Below are positions 43,908-52,381 of a stretch of 64,000 nucleotides of DNA, piece after piece. The notes under the pieces are model-generated. The model was not told the DNA's origin. It was given only the letters and a program-made list of their open reading frames with translations, and ran no database searches. The stretch comes from Parazoarcus communis (GTDB lineage: Bacteria; Pseudomonadota; Gammaproteobacteria; Burkholderiales; Rhodocyclaceae): NCBI RefSeq assembly GCF_003111665.1, contig NZ_CP022188.1:1736001-1800000 (forward strand), read 5' to 3'. A program made the translations under genes and the position numbers. Each line of letters begins with the position of its first letter. The stretch's first letter is position 1.

Positions 43908-44593
43908 TGTGCGGCCTCCGTTGCAGCTTGAATGTTGAACCCGAGCGTGCCGAGCGGGCCCGCCTCGATGTGCACGCTGCTGCCGACCCTGGCCTGAGGA
44001 GCCTGGTACTCGACGCCGAGCAGCAATACGTCGCCGACCGACAGGGTCATGAACTCGGTCACGTCGACGAGCAGGCGGGGAACGTCGCGCACCAGTTCGG
44101 CAAATGTGCGTGTGCCGACGGCTGCACCATCGACGCAGATGGTGAGCTTGAGTGCCGCAAGTCTGCCGGTCTCGGCTGCGGGCACGGTCCGTGCAGCGAC
44201 CGGGCAGGCGCCGTCGAAGCATTTCTCGCGGATCGCCGGCCGGTAGTAGCTTGCGTGCGGCAGGCTGAGGTCCGCCACCAGCACATAGCCCGCAACCGCT
44301 GCCAATGCAGTTTCCGCAGTCAGGCGTGCAGCCGGGCGGCCGATGACGATGCCGACCGTGGCGCCGATCTCGACGGCGGTTTCGCCATTCGGCAGGCGCA
44401 CCGTGGCGCCGTCGCCGACGACGGTATTGGCCGGCTTCACGTACATCGCCGGCGCTTTCGGCGCGCCTTTGTAGGGTGCAGCCTCAAGTGCATCGCCGAA
44501 ACGGGCGAGTGAGCGGTGGTCGTTCAGGACCACACCGTAGACCGTGCCCGGTTGCGGGGGCAGTGTCTGGGGAGAGGACGATTTAGGCGTCAT
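43904..44593 (-). CDS. hpaG1: HpaG N-terminal-type FAH hydrolase
   Basis: 229 residues of the same fold as hpaG2 but of the N-terminal HpaG type: GTVYGVVLNDHRSLARFGD, YVKPANTVVGDG, VEIGATVGIVIG, and a C-terminal LLLGVEYQAP. It is coupled to hpaG2 by an ATGA overlap and separated from dctM by 30 bp. The two probably form the functional HpaG enzyme together. Confidence 0.88.
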   Translation of the reverse strand: MTPKSSSPQTLPPQPGTVYGVVLNDHRSLARFGDALEAAPYKGAPKAPAMYVKPANTVVGDGATVRLPNGETAVEIGATVGIVIGRPAARLTAETALAAVAGYVLVADLSLPHASYYRPAIREKCFDGACPVAARTVPAAETGRLAALKLTICVDGAAVGTRTFAELVRDVPRLLVDVTEFMTLSVGDVLLLGVEYQAPQARVGSSVHIEAGPLGTLGFNIQAATEAAQ

Positions 44594-44623
44594 GATTCGG
44601 ACTCTGGGTAATGAATTTAGGGG

Positions 44624-45955
44624 TCAGCCGCCGGTTGCATGGACCAGCCACAGCGAGATTCCGGGTACGAAGATCAGCAATGCGATGCGCAGGAGATCCG
44701 AGGCGAGGAAGCACAGCACGCCGCTGGCAGTCTCCTTCAGGGGTACGTCGCGGGCGAGCTTGTTGATCACGTAGAGGTTCATGCCCACCGGCGGCGTGAC
44801 CAGACCGATCTCGACTACCATCAGGGCGACGATGCCGAACCAGATCGACTTGTCCGAATCGGGCATGCCGTAGAAGTCCAGACCCATGATCACGGGGTAG
44901 AAGATGGGGATGGTCAGCAGGATCATGGCCAGCGAATCCATCACGCAGCCCAGCACCAGGTAGATCAGCAGGATGGCGAGCAGCACCAGCATCGGCTCGA
45001 AGCCGCTGTCCTTCACCCAGTTGGCGAGCTCGACCGGCAGTTGTGACAGTGCGAGCGAGGCATTGAGCAGGTCGGCGCCGAGCAGCACGACAAAGATCAT
45101 CGCAGTGGCGTGGGCGGTGCCATAGACGCTTTGCACGAAGTCCTTCGTTTTCATCCCGCCCGACACCGCAGCAATGATCCCGCATGCAGCCGCACCGATC
45201 GATGCAGCTTCGGTGGGGTTTGCCCAGCCGCCGTAGATGCCGACGATCACCACCAGAAACACCATCAGTACCGGCAGGATGCCGAGCTGGGCGCGCAGCA
45301 TGGTGCCCAGGCTGGCGCGCTCGCCGGCCGGACCGGCTGACGGATCGCGGGTGACCATGATGCGGATGACCAGCAGATAGCCGAGGGCCGCGAGAATGCC
45401 CGGGATGACCGCAGCGACGAAGAGCTTGCCGATCGACTCCTGGGTGAGCACGGCGTAGATCACCAGTGGCACGGAAGGCGGGATCAGGATGCCAAGCGTA
45501 CCGCTCGCCGCCAGCGTGGCGGTGGCGAGCTTGCCGGAGTAGCCGTGTGCGCGCAGTTCGGGCAGTGCGACCTGACCCATTGTTGCCGCGGTGGCCAGTG
45601 AGGAGCCGCAGATCGCGCCGAAGGCCGCGCACGCCGCTGTGGACGCCATGGCCAGACCGCCGCGCCAGTGTCCGATCAGGGTGCCGGCGGCGCGGAACAG
45701 CGCCTTCGACAGCCCGCCGTGGGTGGCAAACTGGCCCATCAGGATGAACAGGGGAATGACGGCCAGGTCGTAATTCGACAGGCGGGCATAGACCAGGTTG
45801 TTGAGGGTGAACAGAAGTCCTGCAGGCTCCCAGGTGTTCACTGCCAGGTAGATCGCCGCGCCAGCAATGAACATGGCGATGCCAATATGGATGCGCACGG
45901 CCAGCAGGCCGAGCAGGCCGGTAAAGCCGATCATGCCGATCATCGTGCCGCTCAT
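44624..45955 (-). CDS. dctM: TRAP transporter large permease DctM (hpa operon)
   Basis: 443-residue multi-span permease with DctM landmarks: ALPELRAHGYSGKLATATLAASGTLG region ending in ILIPPSVPLVIY, NPTEAASIGA, and LVTPPVGMNLYVIN near the C-terminus. It overlaps dctQ by ATGA. Partner DctP is encoded further down the operon. Confidence 0.92.
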   Translation of the reverse strand: MSGTMIGMIGFTGLLGLLAVRIHIGIAMFIAGAAIYLAVNTWEPAGLLFTLNNLVYARLSNYDLAVIPLFILMGQFATHGGLSKALFRAAGTLIGHWRGGLAMASTAACAAFGAICGSSLATAATMGQVALPELRAHGYSGKLATATLAASGTLGILIPPSVPLVIYAVLTQESIGKLFVAAVIPGILAALGYLLVIRIMVTRDPSAGPAGERASLGTMLRAQLGILPVLMVFLVVIVGIYGGWANPTEAASIGAAACGIIAAVSGGMKTKDFVQSVYGTAHATAMIFVVLLGADLLNASLALSQLPVELANWVKDSGFEPMLVLLAILLIYLVLGCVMDSLAMILLTIPIFYPVIMGLDFYGMPDSDKSIWFGIVALMVVEIGLVTPPVGMNLYVINKLARDVPLKETASGVLCFLASDLLRIALLIFVPGISLWLVHATGG

Positions 45956-46509
45956 GCTTCACCTCCGGTCAGCATCTTGCGTTGAGAGAATGCGGCTGCG
46001 AAGCGATACGCTGCGCACACGCCCATCATGGCCAGGCTGGGGACCAGCGCTGCGACCGGAATCCAGACCGGCAGCGACACCAGCGGTGTAACCTCGCCGG
46101 CTTCGTGAATCGAGATTGCGGCGAGGGCCGTTCTCCATGCGAGCACACCCGCAAAGATCGCTACGAGCAGTTCGGCGAAGCCATCGATCGACCGCTTCAG
46201 GCGCGACTGCATGCCTTCGGTAAAGAAATCCACCTTGAGGTGCTCGCCGAGCAGGGTGCAATAAGGAAGAAAGGCGGCTGCCGCAACGGCGGTGCCCGCC
46301 TGCATCAGCTCGATGTCGCCGGTGACCGAACCGAATCCAATCTTGCGTCCGATGATCGACACGAGCGACATGCAGATGAGGCCGATGAAAAGGAATCCGC
46401 CGATCAGCGCCATGCCCTTGGCCGCGGTAACCAGGTAGTGCTCGGTGAGGTTGTGTTCAACCAGTTCGTGGGGCTGACCCATTGGGTCGTGTGTGGCTGT
46501 CGTGCTCAT
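45952..46509 (-). CDS. dctQ: TRAP transporter small permease DctQ (hpa operon)
   Basis: 185 residues with a polar N-terminus and four hydrophobic helices; the conserved EHLKVDFFTEGMQSRLKR loop lies in the middle. Start chosen at ATG 46509 (MSTTATHD); a longer frame begins at 46530. First gene of the 13-gene hpa operon, about 110 bases after the proposed transcription start. Confidence 0.88.
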   Translation of the reverse strand: MSTTATHDPMGQPHELVEHNLTEHYLVTAAKGMALIGGFLFIGLICMSLVSIIGRKIGFGSVTGDIELMQAGTAVAAAAFLPYCTLLGEHLKVDFFTEGMQSRLKRSIDGFAELLVAIFAGVLAWRTALAAISIHEAGEVTPLVSLPVWIPVAALVPSLAMMGVCAAYRFAAAFSQRKMLTGGEA

Positions 46510-46616
46510 AGCCCTGCCACCTTCTGGCATGCGCTAGCCAGCAATTGCCGGATCGTCATTGTCTCCACTCCTTGTTGAGGGCCTGTGATTAACGAGGCCG
46601 CGTGAAACTTATTAAT

Positions 46617-46654
46617 ATGTTAGTAATTAAACTGCTAACATCTTAGTAAGTCAA
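46617..46654 (-). promoter_or_regulatory. hpa operon promoter with overlapping HpaR operator candidate
   Basis: On the minus strand: TTGACT (46654-46649), 17-base spacer, TTTAAT (46631-46626). A 7-bp inverted repeat ATGTTAG (46617-46623) / CTAACAT (46635-46641) covers the -10 element and the start region, a classical repressor position. HpaR, encoded divergently 85 bp away, is the expected ligand. Confidence 0.6.
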
Positions 46655-46725
46655 GCGCTAAAATGGCTTCACGAAAATTTTGGTGATCTCCGTTTTTCAA
46701 CCCACTGACGCAAGGAGCGCTGGCC

Positions 46726-47256
46726 ATGCCGCGCAAGATCGTTTATCGCAATCTCCCGCTGTTGTTACTGAAGGCGCGTGAGAGTTTTCTCAGTCACTTT
46801 CGTCCGATCCTCGCCCACTACGGTGTTACCGAGCAGCAATGGCGGGTGATGCGTGCGCTGAGCGAGCAGGAGGAACTTGAGCCGTGGCAGATCTGCGAGA
46901 CATGTCAGATCCTGAGCCCCAGTCTCGCAGGAGTGCTTTCACGCATGGAGGATGTTGGCCTGGTGGAGCGGAGACGAGTCCCGGAAGACCAGCGCCGGGT
47001 GCTGGTGCGGCTGACCGCACACAGCCAGACGATGGTCGAAGAACTGGCGCCGCTGATCGAAGCGCAGTATCACCATCTTGAGGCGGCGGTGGGCGAGGAC
47101 ATGCTGAATCAGCTGTATGCGATGCTCGATCGCGTGTTGCAGTACGAGTCGCGCCCGGTCGAGCATGTGGCATTGCCCGTGACGGCGCTGTCCGCGGGCG
47201 CGCAAAAGGGAACCGGGCGCAAGCGCGCCGGTGCCGTGCGGGACGATCAGGAGTAA
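46726..47256 (+). CDS. hpaR: MarR-family homoprotocatechuate operon repressor
   Basis: 176 residues, HpaR family: KARESFLSHFRPILAHYGVTEQQWRVMRAL, recognition region LSPSLAGVLSRMEDVGLVERRR, and the wing EDQRRVLVRLT. Normally represses the hpa genes and itself until 4-hydroxy- or 3,4-dihydroxyphenylacetate binds. Divergent from the hpa operon across a 216-bp region with a palindrome. The basic C-terminal tail (QKGTGRKRAGAVRDD) is longer than in enteric HpaR. Confidence 0.92.
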   Translation: MPRKIVYRNLPLLLLKARESFLSHFRPILAHYGVTEQQWRVMRALSEQEELEPWQICETCQILSPSLAGVLSRMEDVGLVERRRVPEDQRRVLVRLTAHSQTMVEELAPLIEAQYHHLEAAVGEDMLNQLYAMLDRVLQYESRPVEHVALPVTALSAGAQKGTGRKRAGAVRDDQE

Positions 47257-47297
47257 GCGGGGAGGGACTGGCGCGTTATGCCCCGAGTCGCACTTGC

Positions 47298-47325
47298 GAG
47301 AGCGGCCTCATGGGCTGCCGCTCTC
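47298..47325. terminator. 9-bp hairpin between convergent hpaR and PEP-CTERM gene
   Basis: GAGAGCGGC (47298-47306) pairs with GCCGCTCTC (47317-47325), with a 10-base loop. No T-run on either strand, so it is a weak or Rho-assisted terminator at best. Confidence 0.35.
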
Positions 47326-47346
47326 ACATGAGACCCTGAGCTCCGG

Positions 47347-47931
47347 TCAGGAACGGCGGCGCAGAGTCAGGCCGGCAAGCAGGCCGAGGCCGAGCAGCGA
47401 CAGCACGGACGGCTCGGGGGCTGCGTTCGTTGGGAAGCCGCGAATCTCGCCGGCAGGATAAATCGCGTTATGGATGTTGAAGTAAGCCCGTTCGCTCGCG
47501 AGTCCGGCTGCGAGTGCGGCTTCGGCGGCTGCGAGGGTGCCTCCTGAGTTAGTAAGGAATTGGCTGTTGAAGCTCGCTGCGAGCGTGAGGTCGAAGGTCG
47601 CATTGTAAGTGCCCGAGCTCAACCCAACAGGGAAGCCGGGAAGGGAGGGGGAGGTCACCGCCACGCTGGCATTTCCTGACTTGGGCAGCGCTGTGCAGCA
47701 GTGCAAATGGGCGGCAGTGGGGGGGGCAGTCAGGCCCGCGAAATCGATATTGAAAACCAGCGTGTGCGCAGCATCGTCGTACAGGATGATTGCCGTGCCA
47801 GTCGCTGCCGATCCATTCGGCGGGTCCTCTGCCGCGCCGGACAGACTGCTTGAGTAGGTAAAGAGGGCGGCCTGAACGTTTCCCGCGAACAGCGCGGTGA
47901 GCCCGAGCAAGGTGATTGAACGCAGTGACAT
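47347..47931 (-). CDS. CHRD-domain protein with PEP-CTERM sorting signal
   Basis: 194-residue exported protein: signal peptide ending NVQA-AL (about residue 22), a CHRD domain (about 25-165) with HLHCCTALP and a C-terminal AYFNIHNAIYPAGEIRG, and a PEP-CTERM tail (APEPSVLSLLGLGLLAGL followed by RRRS). The tail predicts exosortase processing and surface or exopolysaccharide association; EpsH is not in the window. Start 47931 has GGAGG. It lies between hpaR and the hppD remnant, with no pathway link. Confidence 0.88.
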   Translation of the reverse strand: MSLRSITLLGLTALFAGNVQAALFTYSSSLSGAAEDPPNGSAATGTAIILYDDAAHTLVFNIDFAGLTAPPTAAHLHCCTALPKSGNASVAVTSPSLPGFPVGLSSGTYNATFDLTLAASFNSQFLTNSGGTLAAAEAALAAGLASERAYFNIHNAIYPAGEIRGFPTNAAPEPSVLSLLGLGLLAGLTLRRRS

Positions 47932-48409
47932 GATGCCTCCTTCCAATCGGGGTAGGGACGTCGAACAGTGCCACCTTGTGGCCACCTTGAAATCCGCTTT
48001 GAGCCTTATTGCTGTGTTCTAGCGCAACGCAGGACTTTTGCAAGGGCGCCGCTCGTGTTGGCGCAGGCGACTTCAAGGTCTGGTTCGAATCACTCGAACG
48101 CGACCCGGTCCGGTGCGCCGGAAACACTCGCCTGGCGCGCGTTACCTCTCGATGGACATTACTCCCCCTCGCCGCTCATTGCCGGCATGACCCTGGTTTT
48201 TCCGCCTGCTGTGGCGGGCCGAACGCAAGTCAAGCCTGCATCCGGTATCTGCGATGCAGCTTGCACGATTGATCTGCGTGCAATTAAACTTGCATGGAGA
48301 TTGGATGTGCAAATTGTTTTGCGCAAATCTATCTTGCTCCTTTTTCCACATTGTTCGTCCGCAATGCGCAATGTCGGCGATGAGGAAGCAAGACCTGTTA
48401 AGGCCCCGC
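47932..48409. other. Long intergenic region between divergent PEP-CTERM and RpiR genes
   Basis: Contains the hppD fragment at 48040-48116. The right part (48240-48400) is AT-rich, with a palindrome TTTGCGCAAA (48320-48329) and CAATT/AATTG repeats that may be operators of the following operon. ORFs here lack homology apart from the hppD remnant. Confidence 0.45.
48040..48116 (+). pseudogene. Decayed fragment of an hppD 3' end
   Basis: In frame it reads CKG..GAGDFKVWFESLERDPVR, matching Hpp[22 protein letters not shown]. Over 48061-48113 the DNA differs from the hppD end (34105-34157) at only 7 of 53 positions, by hand alignment. Upstream homology fades at about 48040 and the stop codon is lost. 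Same orientation as intact hppD. Confidence 0.65.
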
Positions 48410-49342
48410 ATGGCAGAAGAAACGAAAGCAGGCAGTGTGGCAATGGCGCCGGCCACGGTGCAGGCCTTGCGCGAACTGGTGGTCCGCATCAGTCGCGGAG
48501 AAGCCGAGGTTTCCCTCGGCAGCAAGGCACTCAAGGTGCTGGCGAGTCTGGTTGAACGCCCGGAAGAGGTTGCCGTCAGCAGCATCATGTCGCTCGCCGC
48601 CAGCGTGGGGGTAAATGCCTCCACCCTGTCCCGGCTGGCACGCAGCCTTGGATACGACAGCTTCGCCCAGTTCCAGCAGGTGTTTCGCAACGCGCTGACG
48701 CGCGGCCAGCAACGTTTCTACAGCGAGCAGGGGCAGCGTCTGCTCGACGATGACGTGCACGCTGCGGACGGTCCGCTTGCAGTGGTGGCGCAACTGGCAC
48801 AGGAATCGATCCGCAATATCGACGGCTGTCTCGCCCAGCTTGAAGCCGGCGATCTCACGGCTGCCGCAGCACTTCTGGCGCGGGCGCACAGGGTGCGCGT
48901 GTTCGGCGCGCGGCAGATGCATGCCGTGGCGAGCTTCCTGTCCTATGGCCTTGGCCTGATCCGCCCCGAAGTCGGCTTGCTCGACGGGCCGGGGCAAAGC
49001 ATCGCGGCCTCGCTTGCGCACCTGGGGCGCGGCGACGTGCTCCTGCTGTCGGGCGTTTCCCCTTACAGCCGACAGGCGGTGGTTGTGGCTCGCGCAGCAT
49101 CCGCGGCTGGTATCAAGGTGATCGCGATCACCGATTCCCGCGCATCTCCGCTGACGGCCTGCGCAGATCACGCGTTTTTCATTCCCCATGCGAGCAGTTT
49201 CATCAGCAACAGCATTGGCGCCTATGTGGTGTTCTGCGAAGGGCTGATCAATCTTGTTGCCAAGGCGCTCGGCAGCAAGGCCCTGAAGTCACTCGAGCGC
49301 CAGGAAGAATTTATCGCAAAGCTGGATATCGAAATGCGTTGA
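48410..49342 (+). CDS. RpiR-family transcriptional regulator
   Basis: 310 residues: HTH_6 domain (about 20-95, IMSLAASVGVNASTLSRLARSLGYDSFAQFQ) and SIS domain (about 135-275, RVRVFGARQMHAVASFLSYG). Start chosen at ATG 48410 behind AAGG; further ATGs at 48380 and 48371 are possible, and the frame is open to 48254. First gene of a plus-strand operon with two enoyl-CoA hydratases and an ADP-forming acyl-CoA ligase; it is probably their regulator. Confidence 0.87.
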   Translation: MAEETKAGSVAMAPATVQALRELVVRISRGEAEVSLGSKALKVLASLVERPEEVAVSSIMSLAASVGVNASTLSRLARSLGYDSFAQFQQVFRNALTRGQQRFYSEQGQRLLDDDVHAADGPLAVVAQLAQESIRNIDGCLAQLEAGDLTAAAALLARAHRVRVFGARQMHAVASFLSYGLGLIRPEVGLLDGPGQSIAASLAHLGRGDVLLLSGVSPYSRQAVVVARAASAAGIKVIAITDSRASPLTACADHAFFIPHASSFISNSIGAYVVFCEGLINLVAKALGSKALKSLERQEEFIAKLDIEMR

Positions 49343-49403
49343 GCGCGAAGCGCGCCTGATGCACATGAGTCACGTCGTCGGTACGACGCAAAAAAGGACA
49401 ACC

Positions 49404-50186
49404 ATGAGCTACGAAAACATCCTCTATTCCATGACGGACGGCATTGCCGAGATCCGTTTCAATCGCCCGCACCGTCTCAATGCGGTCACGGCGAAACTCT
49501 ATGAAGAGTTCAACGAGGCGCTTGGCCTTGCCGAGGCTGACAAGGACGCACGCGTCGTGCTGATTACCGGCGAAGGCCGCGCCTTCTGCGTTGGCGCCGA
49601 CCTCAAGGAGCACAAGGTCGGGCGCACGGCCTTCGACCGCCGGCAGTATCTGCAGGGCGAGCAGATCGTGTGCAAGCGGCTCATCCAGCTGGGCAAGCCG
49701 GTGGTTGCCGCGGTGAACGGCTACGCGCTGGGTGCGGGGGCCGAGCTGGCGATGGCGTCCGACTTCATCGTGATGGCCGAAAGCGCGCAGATCGGCCTGC
49801 CCGAGATCAGCATCGGCAACTTTCTCGGTGGCGGGGTGACCTGGCTGCTGCCGCGGCTGGTGGGGCTGGCCAAGGCTCGCGAGTTGGTCTTTCTGGGTGA
49901 GCGTATCGGCGGCGCGGAAGCGGTGCGGATCGGCCTCGCCAATCGCAGCTTTGCGGATGAGGGCTTTCATGAGGCGGCGCGTGCATTCGCGCACAAGCTG
50001 GCGACCAAGGCACCGTTCTCGATGGCGCTCGCCAAGGAGCAGCTCAACATGGCAGCCGACCGGACGCTGGATGCGGCGCTCACTGCCGAGCTGGAAGGGA
50101 TGACGTTTGTTGGCACCACGCGCGACTGGCAGGAAGGCATCGATGCCTTTGCCGATAAGCGTACGCCGGTCTTCAAGGGAGAATGA
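49404..50186 (+). CDS. Enoyl-CoA hydratase/isomerase family protein
   Basis: 260-residue crotonase. Features: FNRPHRLNAVTAKLYEEF, the oxyanion-hole region CVGADLKEH, the NGYALGAGAELAMASDFIV loop, and SAQIGLPEISIGNFLGGG with the catalytic Glu region. The substrate is unknown. Start 49404 has AAAGGA. Its stop is one base before the ATG of the acyl-CoA ligase, so the two are coupled. Confidence 0.86.
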   Translation: MSYENILYSMTDGIAEIRFNRPHRLNAVTAKLYEEFNEALGLAEADKDARVVLITGEGRAFCVGADLKEHKVGRTAFDRRQYLQGEQIVCKRLIQLGKPVVAAVNGYALGAGAELAMASDFIVMAESAQIGLPEISIGNFLGGGVTWLLPRLVGLAKARELVFLGERIGGAEAVRIGLANRSFADEGFHEAARAFAHKLATKAPFSMALAKEQLNMAADRTLDAALTAELEGMTFVGTTRDWQEGIDAFADKRTPVFKGE

Positions 50187-50187
50187 G

Positions 50188-52362
50188 ATGAGTATGCATG
50201 ACCAGCCTGCAGTGCTGCCGATGAAGAGCCCGTTGCACGACTTTCTGGCGCCGGACTCGATCGCCATCGTCGGCGCTTCGGCCGACCCGACCAAGCGCGG
50301 CTACAAGGCCATGATCGGGCTGATCAAGGACGGTTATGGTGGCGCGATCTATCCGATCAACCCCAAGGCCGACATGATCCTCGGCGTGAAGACCTGCGCC
50401 TCGCTCGATGCGGTGCCGGGGCCGGTGGACCTGGCGCTGATCTGCACGCCCGCCAGCACGGTGCCCGGCATCCTCGCCGAGTGCGGCCGCAAAGGCGTGA
50501 AAGGCGCGATCGTGCTCGCCAGCGGCTTCAAGGAGACCGGGGCCGAAGGCGCAAAGCTCGAACAGCAGGTGCTCGACGCCGCGCGTGCCGGCGGCGTGCG
50601 GGTGATCGGCCCGAATACGTCCGGCATGTTCAACCTGCACAAGAAGGTGAACCTGCTCGCGCTGGCCAACGTCAAGGCAGGTGACATCGGCTTCATCTCG
50701 CAATCGGGCAACATGCTGCTGTCCCTGGTGCTGGAGGCAGAGCACAACGGCCACGTCGGCTTTTCGACCTACGTCGGTCCGGGTAACCAGACCGATATCG
50801 GCTTCAACGACTATCTGCGCTATCTCGGCGAAGATCCGCAGACCAAGGTGGCGACGCTTTATGTCGAGGGCTTCCGCGACGGGCAGCGCTTCCTCGAGGT
50901 GGCACGCGAGATCTCGGCGACGAAGCCGGTGGTGGTGTACAAGTCGGGCTCGACCGAGCAGGGTCAGAAGGCGGCCAGTTCGCACACCGGATCGCTCGCC
51001 GGCAGCTATGCGATGACGGTCGATCTGCTGCGCCAGGTGGGCGTGAGTGTGGTGCAGCATTCCAACGAGATCCTGCCGGTTGCCGAAGGTCTTGGCCTCA
51101 TGCAGAAGGCGCCGGGCAAGCGCGTGGCAGTGATCGCCGACGGCGGCGGTCAGGCCACGATTGCCTCCGACCGTCTCGCCGAGGCCGGGCTTGAGCTGGC
51201 CGAGCTCAGCGAGCACACCCGGCGCCGCCTGGGCGAGATCCTGCTGCCCCAGGCCTCGCTGGTGAATCCGGTGGACGTGGCCGGCAGCAGCGATGCCAAC
51301 CCGGCGCTACTCGCCGAGTGCATGGAGATCGTGGCCGAAGACGACAACGTGGACAGCATCTTCCTGGTCGGCATGTTCGGTGGCTACAGCATTCGCTTCG
51401 CCGAAGACCTGCTTGGCGGCGAGATGCGGGGGGCGGAGTCGATGATCGAACTCGCCCGCCGTATCGACAAGGCGGTCGTGGTCTATAGCCTCTATGCGCC
51501 GGTCAAACCGCCCGCGCTGCGTCGGCTGCACGAGGCCGGTCTGCCGGTATATACCTCGATCGAACATGCGGTGCGCGTGCTTGCCGCCCTCGGCGAACGC
51601 GGCATCTATCTCAAGAGCCATGCGGGCGACAGGCTCGCGCCCTCGGTGGTGCCGAGCGAGGACATGAAGGCGATGTTCGCCCGCGCCCAGAACGAAGGCC
51701 GCGACCTGTTCGAGTTCGAGGCCAAGACCCTGCTTCGTGCCCACGGTGTCGATGTGGCGCCGGAAGTGATCGTGCGCAGTGCGGATGAACTGCCTGCCGT
51801 TGCCGCGCAGTTCGGCGAACAGGCGCTGGTGATGAAGGTGGTGTCCAAGGACATCCTGCACAAGTCCGATGCCGGCGGGGTGAAGCTCAGTCTGCGCGGT
51901 GAGGCCGATCTGCGCCAGGCCTTCGACAGCATCATGTCCTCGTGTCGCACCTACGATCCGAATGCGGACATCCGCGGTGTGCTGGTGACGCCGATGGCGA
52001 AGAAGGGCACCGAGGTCATCATCGGCGTCAGCCGCGATCCCATCTTCGGGCCGGTGCTGATGTTCGGCCTGGGGGGCATCTTTGTCGAGATCCTCAAGGA
52101 CGTCGCCTTCCGCGCCATCCCGCTGTCGCAGCTCGATGCCGAGTCGATGGTCGATCAGCTCAAGGCGCGCAAGGTGCTGGAAGGCGCGCGCGGTGAGCCG
52201 CCTGCCGACAAGGCGGCGCTGGTCGATCTGCTGCTCAAGGTGTCGGGCATCGTCAGCGCCTACCCGCAGATCTCCGAGCTCGACCTCAATCCGGTGATCG
52301 CCTATCCCGACGGCTATGCCGCCGTGGATGCCCGCATCATCATCAACCGTTCCGTACTCTGA
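50188..52362 (+). CDS. Acetate-CoA ligase family protein (ADP-forming acyl-CoA synthetase, fused)
   Basis: 724 residues with fused alpha and beta parts: CoA-binding domain (about 15-140, SIAIVGASADPTKRGYKAM), succinyl-CoA-ligase-like domains (about 150-470) with the phosphorylated His in SSHTGSLAG, and a C-terminal ATP-grasp (about 495-720, LVMKVVSKDILHKSDAGGV). It makes acyl-CoA from acid and CoA with ATP to ADP. With flanking crotonases this resembles FerA/FerB-like routes for hydroxycinnamates, or a branched or fatty acid route. Start 50188 has GGAG. Confidence 0.87.
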   Translation: MSMHDQPAVLPMKSPLHDFLAPDSIAIVGASADPTKRGYKAMIGLIKDGYGGAIYPINPKADMILGVKTCASLDAVPGPVDLALICTPASTVPGILAECGRKGVKGAIVLASGFKETGAEGAKLEQQVLDAARAGGVRVIGPNTSGMFNLHKKVNLLALANVKAGDIGFISQSGNMLLSLVLEAEHNGHVGFSTYVGPGNQTDIGFNDYLRYLGEDPQTKVATLYVEGFRDGQRFLEVAREISATKPVVVYKSGSTEQGQKAASSHTGSLAGSYAMTVDLLRQVGVSVVQHSNEILPVAEGLGLMQKAPGKRVAVIADGGGQATIASDRLAEAGLELAELSEHTRRRLGEILLPQASLVNPVDVAGSSDANPALLAECMEIVAEDDNVDSIFLVGMFGGYSIRFAEDLLGGEMRGAESMIELARRIDKAVVVYSLYAPVKPPALRRLHEAGLPVYTSIEHAVRVLAALGERGIYLKSHAGDRLAPSVVPSEDMKAMFARAQNEGRDLFEFEAKTLLRAHGVDVAPEVIVRSADELPAVAAQFGEQALVMKVVSKDILHKSDAGGVKLSLRGEADLRQAFDSIMSSCRTYDPNADIRGVLVTPMAKKGTEVIIGVSRDPIFGPVLMFGLGGIFVEILKDVAFRAIPLSQLDAESMVDQLKARKVLEGARGEPPADKAALVDLLLKVSGIVSAYPQISELDLNPVIAYPDGYAAVDARIIINRSVL

Positions 52363-52381
52363 TCCTGCCGGAGCCTGCACA

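Noticed and set aside
47298..47325. Strong intrinsic terminator after hpaR
   Set aside because: Hairpin is perfect but lacks a T-run on either strand, so only a low-confidence terminator is listed.
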